From Gliomastix tumulicola (lineage: Eukaryota > Ascomycota > Sordariomycetes > Hypocreales > Bionectriaceae), in NCBI GenBank assembly GCA_001599755.1, contig BCHX01000003.1:2205289-2269288 (forward strand): 64,000 bases of DNA, read 5' to 3'. Shown piece after piece: positions 61,474-64,000 of this stretch. Under the pieces are notes generated by a model. It saw only the letters and a program-made list of their open reading frames with translations, was not told the DNA's origin and made no database searches. The translations under genes and the position numbers were made by a program. The stretch's first letter is position 1. Each line of letters opens with the position of its first letter.

Positions 61474-63083
61474 CTAGGCCTTGTATGTGCACTTGCTCTC
61501 GAACCACCGAGCGAACTTGACAGTTGGGATATCAACAGCCCGCCAGAAGACGTCCGCCCACCAAACCACAGTCGGGATGCAGAGACAAGCTCCGAGGACG
61601 AAGCCGGCGTTGTACCAGTATCCTTCCACGCCCGTCATGCTATACGCCCACTTCTCCCAATGGTATCCCATGGCATGCATTGCTGGGCCGTGCATCAGGT
61701 AAATGGCGTATGAGATCTTGCCGAAGTACTGGACAACGCTGGTGTTGAAGAATCGCTGCCAGTTCTTCACGTGTCCCACCGACAGGACAAAGATGATGGC
61801 TCCAGCTGATTGCCAGTATCTGTACTTCTCCGCACCCCACCATTCGGGGATGATGGAGGAGAGGTAGATCCAGCCCGGGGTGATCTCGCCTCTTCCGTCA
61901 GGCTGTCCCATCAGGTAGAGTCCCAAGATGCTGGCAGCAAACCAGAAGGCGGAACGCAGCTTGCTGCGTGATGGGGAAGGTGACTTCTCGTCGATAGGGA
62001 GAGTAGGGGAAGGGACATGTGCGCCTCGAAGATGGTCCAACTCTGCGATCAACATGCCGGCAAGGAAAAGGACAAACTCCCATCGCGAGTTGCGGTAGGA
62101 GAACCACATGATGCCGAGAACAGTAAGAAATCGGAGCCGAGTCTGCAGTCGGGCTGTGCCAAGGATGACAAGGAAAAGGTAGAGGGAGCATCGAAACTCG
62201 ATAGGAATAGTCCACAAGTGCACATCGTATGCTTGAAAGACATGTCAGTATAGAAAAGTAGCATGGATGTTGGGGGTGTCTCACATGTGTTGCCTCCATG
62301 AGGCTCCCATCCCCAGACGTGCACAAATCGGAACATTTGCCAAGCCCAATCCCAGAGCTGCTCGCTGAGAGTCTCCTTAGGCGAGGGATGGGGTTCCATG
62401 ATATTCTTGTGGTATGTGCGGTCGGTTGCGAACGGACGAGTCCACTCATAAGCTCCCATTCGCAGCAGGGCAATGATCATCAAGGTAGAGATCGCGGTGG
62501 GCATGTAAAGGCGGATAGCACGGCGGAAGGTGAGAGAGCTCATGCAGTTAGAGAATTCAGCCCAAGAGCGGCTGCGAATGAGCTTCAGCGGCTTGTACGT
62601 CAGAGCGTAGCCGGAGATGACGAAGAAGACGCAGACGGCAGCAGGTCCTTGATACCAGAGTCGAAGGAATGGCAGCTTGAGGATGTGGTAGTTGGTCTCT
62701 CCGCAACCATAGCCTTCGGCGATGGTGAAAGCTTGGTAGAAGTAGTGGCAGAAGTAGACGAAAAGGGCTGCAAGACCGCGCATACCATCGAGGTAGGCGG
62801 TCGGTCCAATCTTGGCTGGCCGGATCTGTTCCCGCATGTGCCTGCTCTGGAGAAAGCTGGGGACGAGAAACATGAAGAAGCGAGCGATCAGCAGTCTCCA
62901 GTGAATTGATCGCAGGTAAACGAAAGGCGCCATCACGACCGGCAGCCATCGTGGTAGATTGAGGTGGCTGTCCAGCTCGATAATTCCGAACTCGCTGTCG
63001 ACATCAGAGGGAGCCCTCTCTTCTAGGAGCCCCATCTTCTCCTCGATGGTGAGGGATTCTCTGGTGACCGGAGACCCTTCCAT
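61474..63083 (-). CDS. Acyltransferase-3 family integral membrane O-acyltransferase
   Basis: Polytopic membrane acyltransferase (Acyl_transf_3), 518 aa. Exons 63083-62285 and 62231-61474; the intron 62284-62232 is GTGAGA..TCAAG. The start is the first in-frame ATG (MEGSPVTRESL). After a cytosolic N-terminus the family hallmarks appear: TAYLDGMRGLAALFVYFCHY (Arg and His of the catalytic region) and VCVFFVISGYALTYK, then RRAIRLYMPTAIST. Splicing restores WGWEPHGGNTSYDVHLWTIP, with the conserved HLWTIPxEF typical of fungal members. About ten transmembrane segments in all. Members acetylate sugars or secondary-metabolite hydroxyls; no metabolite cluster is visible here, so the acceptor is unknown. 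Confidence 0.9.
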
Positions 63084-64000
63084 GGTCGGTGACAATTAAG
63101 CACGACGGGAAAGGCTCTGCAGAAGTGGAAAGAAAAGGCAAATGACGGCTAGCAGTGATGTACACACCACCACGCAAACAAATGAAGGAGAGGGAGAGGA
63201 AATGTCGAGGTGGTACAGTCAGATGACTCCAGGCGGACAAAGAAACATGTAAGTCGAAGAGAACGGCAAAGAGCGGCGAAGGGGAAAGAAAGGACGGGCA
63301 CAAACGGTGCTCTACAGTCACTCGGAGGTGAGCAGCGAGGTGGTGAGAAGGGGGATTCTATGAAACTGGAGGAGAAACGAGAAGAAGAAAGATGGTCAAT
63401 GGGAGACTGAAAATCACAACGAGAGGGAAGGAGGGCATGAGTGGGTGGACATGCCCCAGAGGTCAGTCAAACATGAGCGGGAAAGAGCCACCCAGGGAGT
63501 CGCACACGGAGTACCTGCCTCAACACCCACACCACTGTACCTGGGGGCCCAAAGGAGATGCCCTGAAGCGCGTACGTACCTGCGCCATCGCTGGGATGAT
63601 TGGCTCCGTATTAGAGGCAAGTGGAGATGAAACAAGCTCTGAGCCCCCAAACCTTCCCCGTCTTGCATTCGGATCAACGAGTTGGTTGGTCACTACGGAG
63701 CAATAGTGCAGGTGCTGTCCCTTGCGCACTTGCCTTGTTGCTGGGAGGTTGTCGCAAGCGGCGTTGCGAGGAAGGCACGATCGGCTGCGTGGCCCCACAA
63801 GGGGGAGTGGGCGCATCACGGAAACTGGGAAACTTGCCATGAGTGGGCGGCACCTTGCTTCAACGCGCAGGTTTCATTGGCAGCGGTCGGCCTGGGAGGC
63901 ACCTCCCCATGCTGTGATACATCGTATCTGCCGGTTCTCGTGAATCAGCATCGGAAGCACGGCTTGCTGAGGCCTCCAAGCGTTCTTCGTGAATTGACCG
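63084..64000. other. Upstream region of the acyltransferase gene to window end
   Basis: About 0.9 kb. The first 350 bp is purine-rich on plus (pyrimidine-rich on the gene strand), as in a leader/promoter. No supported gene; any gene beyond 63.9 kb is outside the window. Confidence 0.5.

Overview
The window is nuclear DNA from a filamentous ascomycete (Pezizomycotina), most likely a sordariomycete. The signs are short 45-150 bp GT..AG introns with CTAAC/CTGAC-like branch points, pyrimidine-rich leaders before start codons, GC-rich third codon positions, genes on both strands without operons, and fungal-only families (Byr4, Dsc2-like rhomboid, Uds1 septation protein, Atg37-type acyl-CoA-binding protein). 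Three N bases at 27566, 39456 and 39487 sit next to homopolymers. I saw no tRNA, rRNA or CRISPR array.

Layout. 1-39 kb is a dense housekeeping block: NOP2 rRNA methyltransferase (5' end cut by the window), Byr4 (septation/mitotic-exit GAP scaffold), XRCC4 (end joining), an aldo-keto reductase, the SelO pseudokinase AMPylase, the complex I 78 kDa subunit, a Gln/Pro-rich unknown, an Atg37-like peroxisomal acyl-CoA-binding protein, RNase III, mitoribosomal protein mS33, a Pumilio-family protein, a PEX39-like peroxin with a KPWE motif, a PDP/Ptc5-type mitochondrial PP2C, a small membrane protein, a Dsc2-like rhomboid pseudoprotease, a coiled-coil Uds1 protein and a TCP11/Sok1 protein. 39-49 kb is nearly gene-free and holds only a 215-aa proline-rich protein, simple repeats and long non-coding flanks. 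49-55 kb has a FAM210-like mitochondrial protein, a 643-bp transposon-like element with near-identical 54-bp inverted ends and an 8-bp target duplication, an unknown protein with five 12-residue repeats, and a very basic small protein. 56-63 kb carries metabolic and membrane genes: an atypical tyrosine phosphatase, a YhhN/TMEM86 membrane protein, an amidohydrolase and an acyltransferase-3 membrane protein.

Themes. Several products act in mitochondria (complex I, mS33, PP2C, SelO, FAM210-like). Two probably serve peroxisomes (Atg37-like and PEX39-like) and three act in septation or cell-cycle signalling (Byr4, Uds1, TCP11/Sok1). They are not obviously co-regulated, but several pairs are divergent and share promoter regions: Byr4/XRCC4, AKR/SelO, RNase III/mS33, PEX39/PP2C and PTP/YhhN.

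Most noteworthy: the inverted-repeat element at 50434-51076 with minisatellites inside it, the PEX39-like gene recovered only by splicing, the 12-residue repeat protein, and micro-exons carrying an iron-sulfur ligand in the complex I gene.
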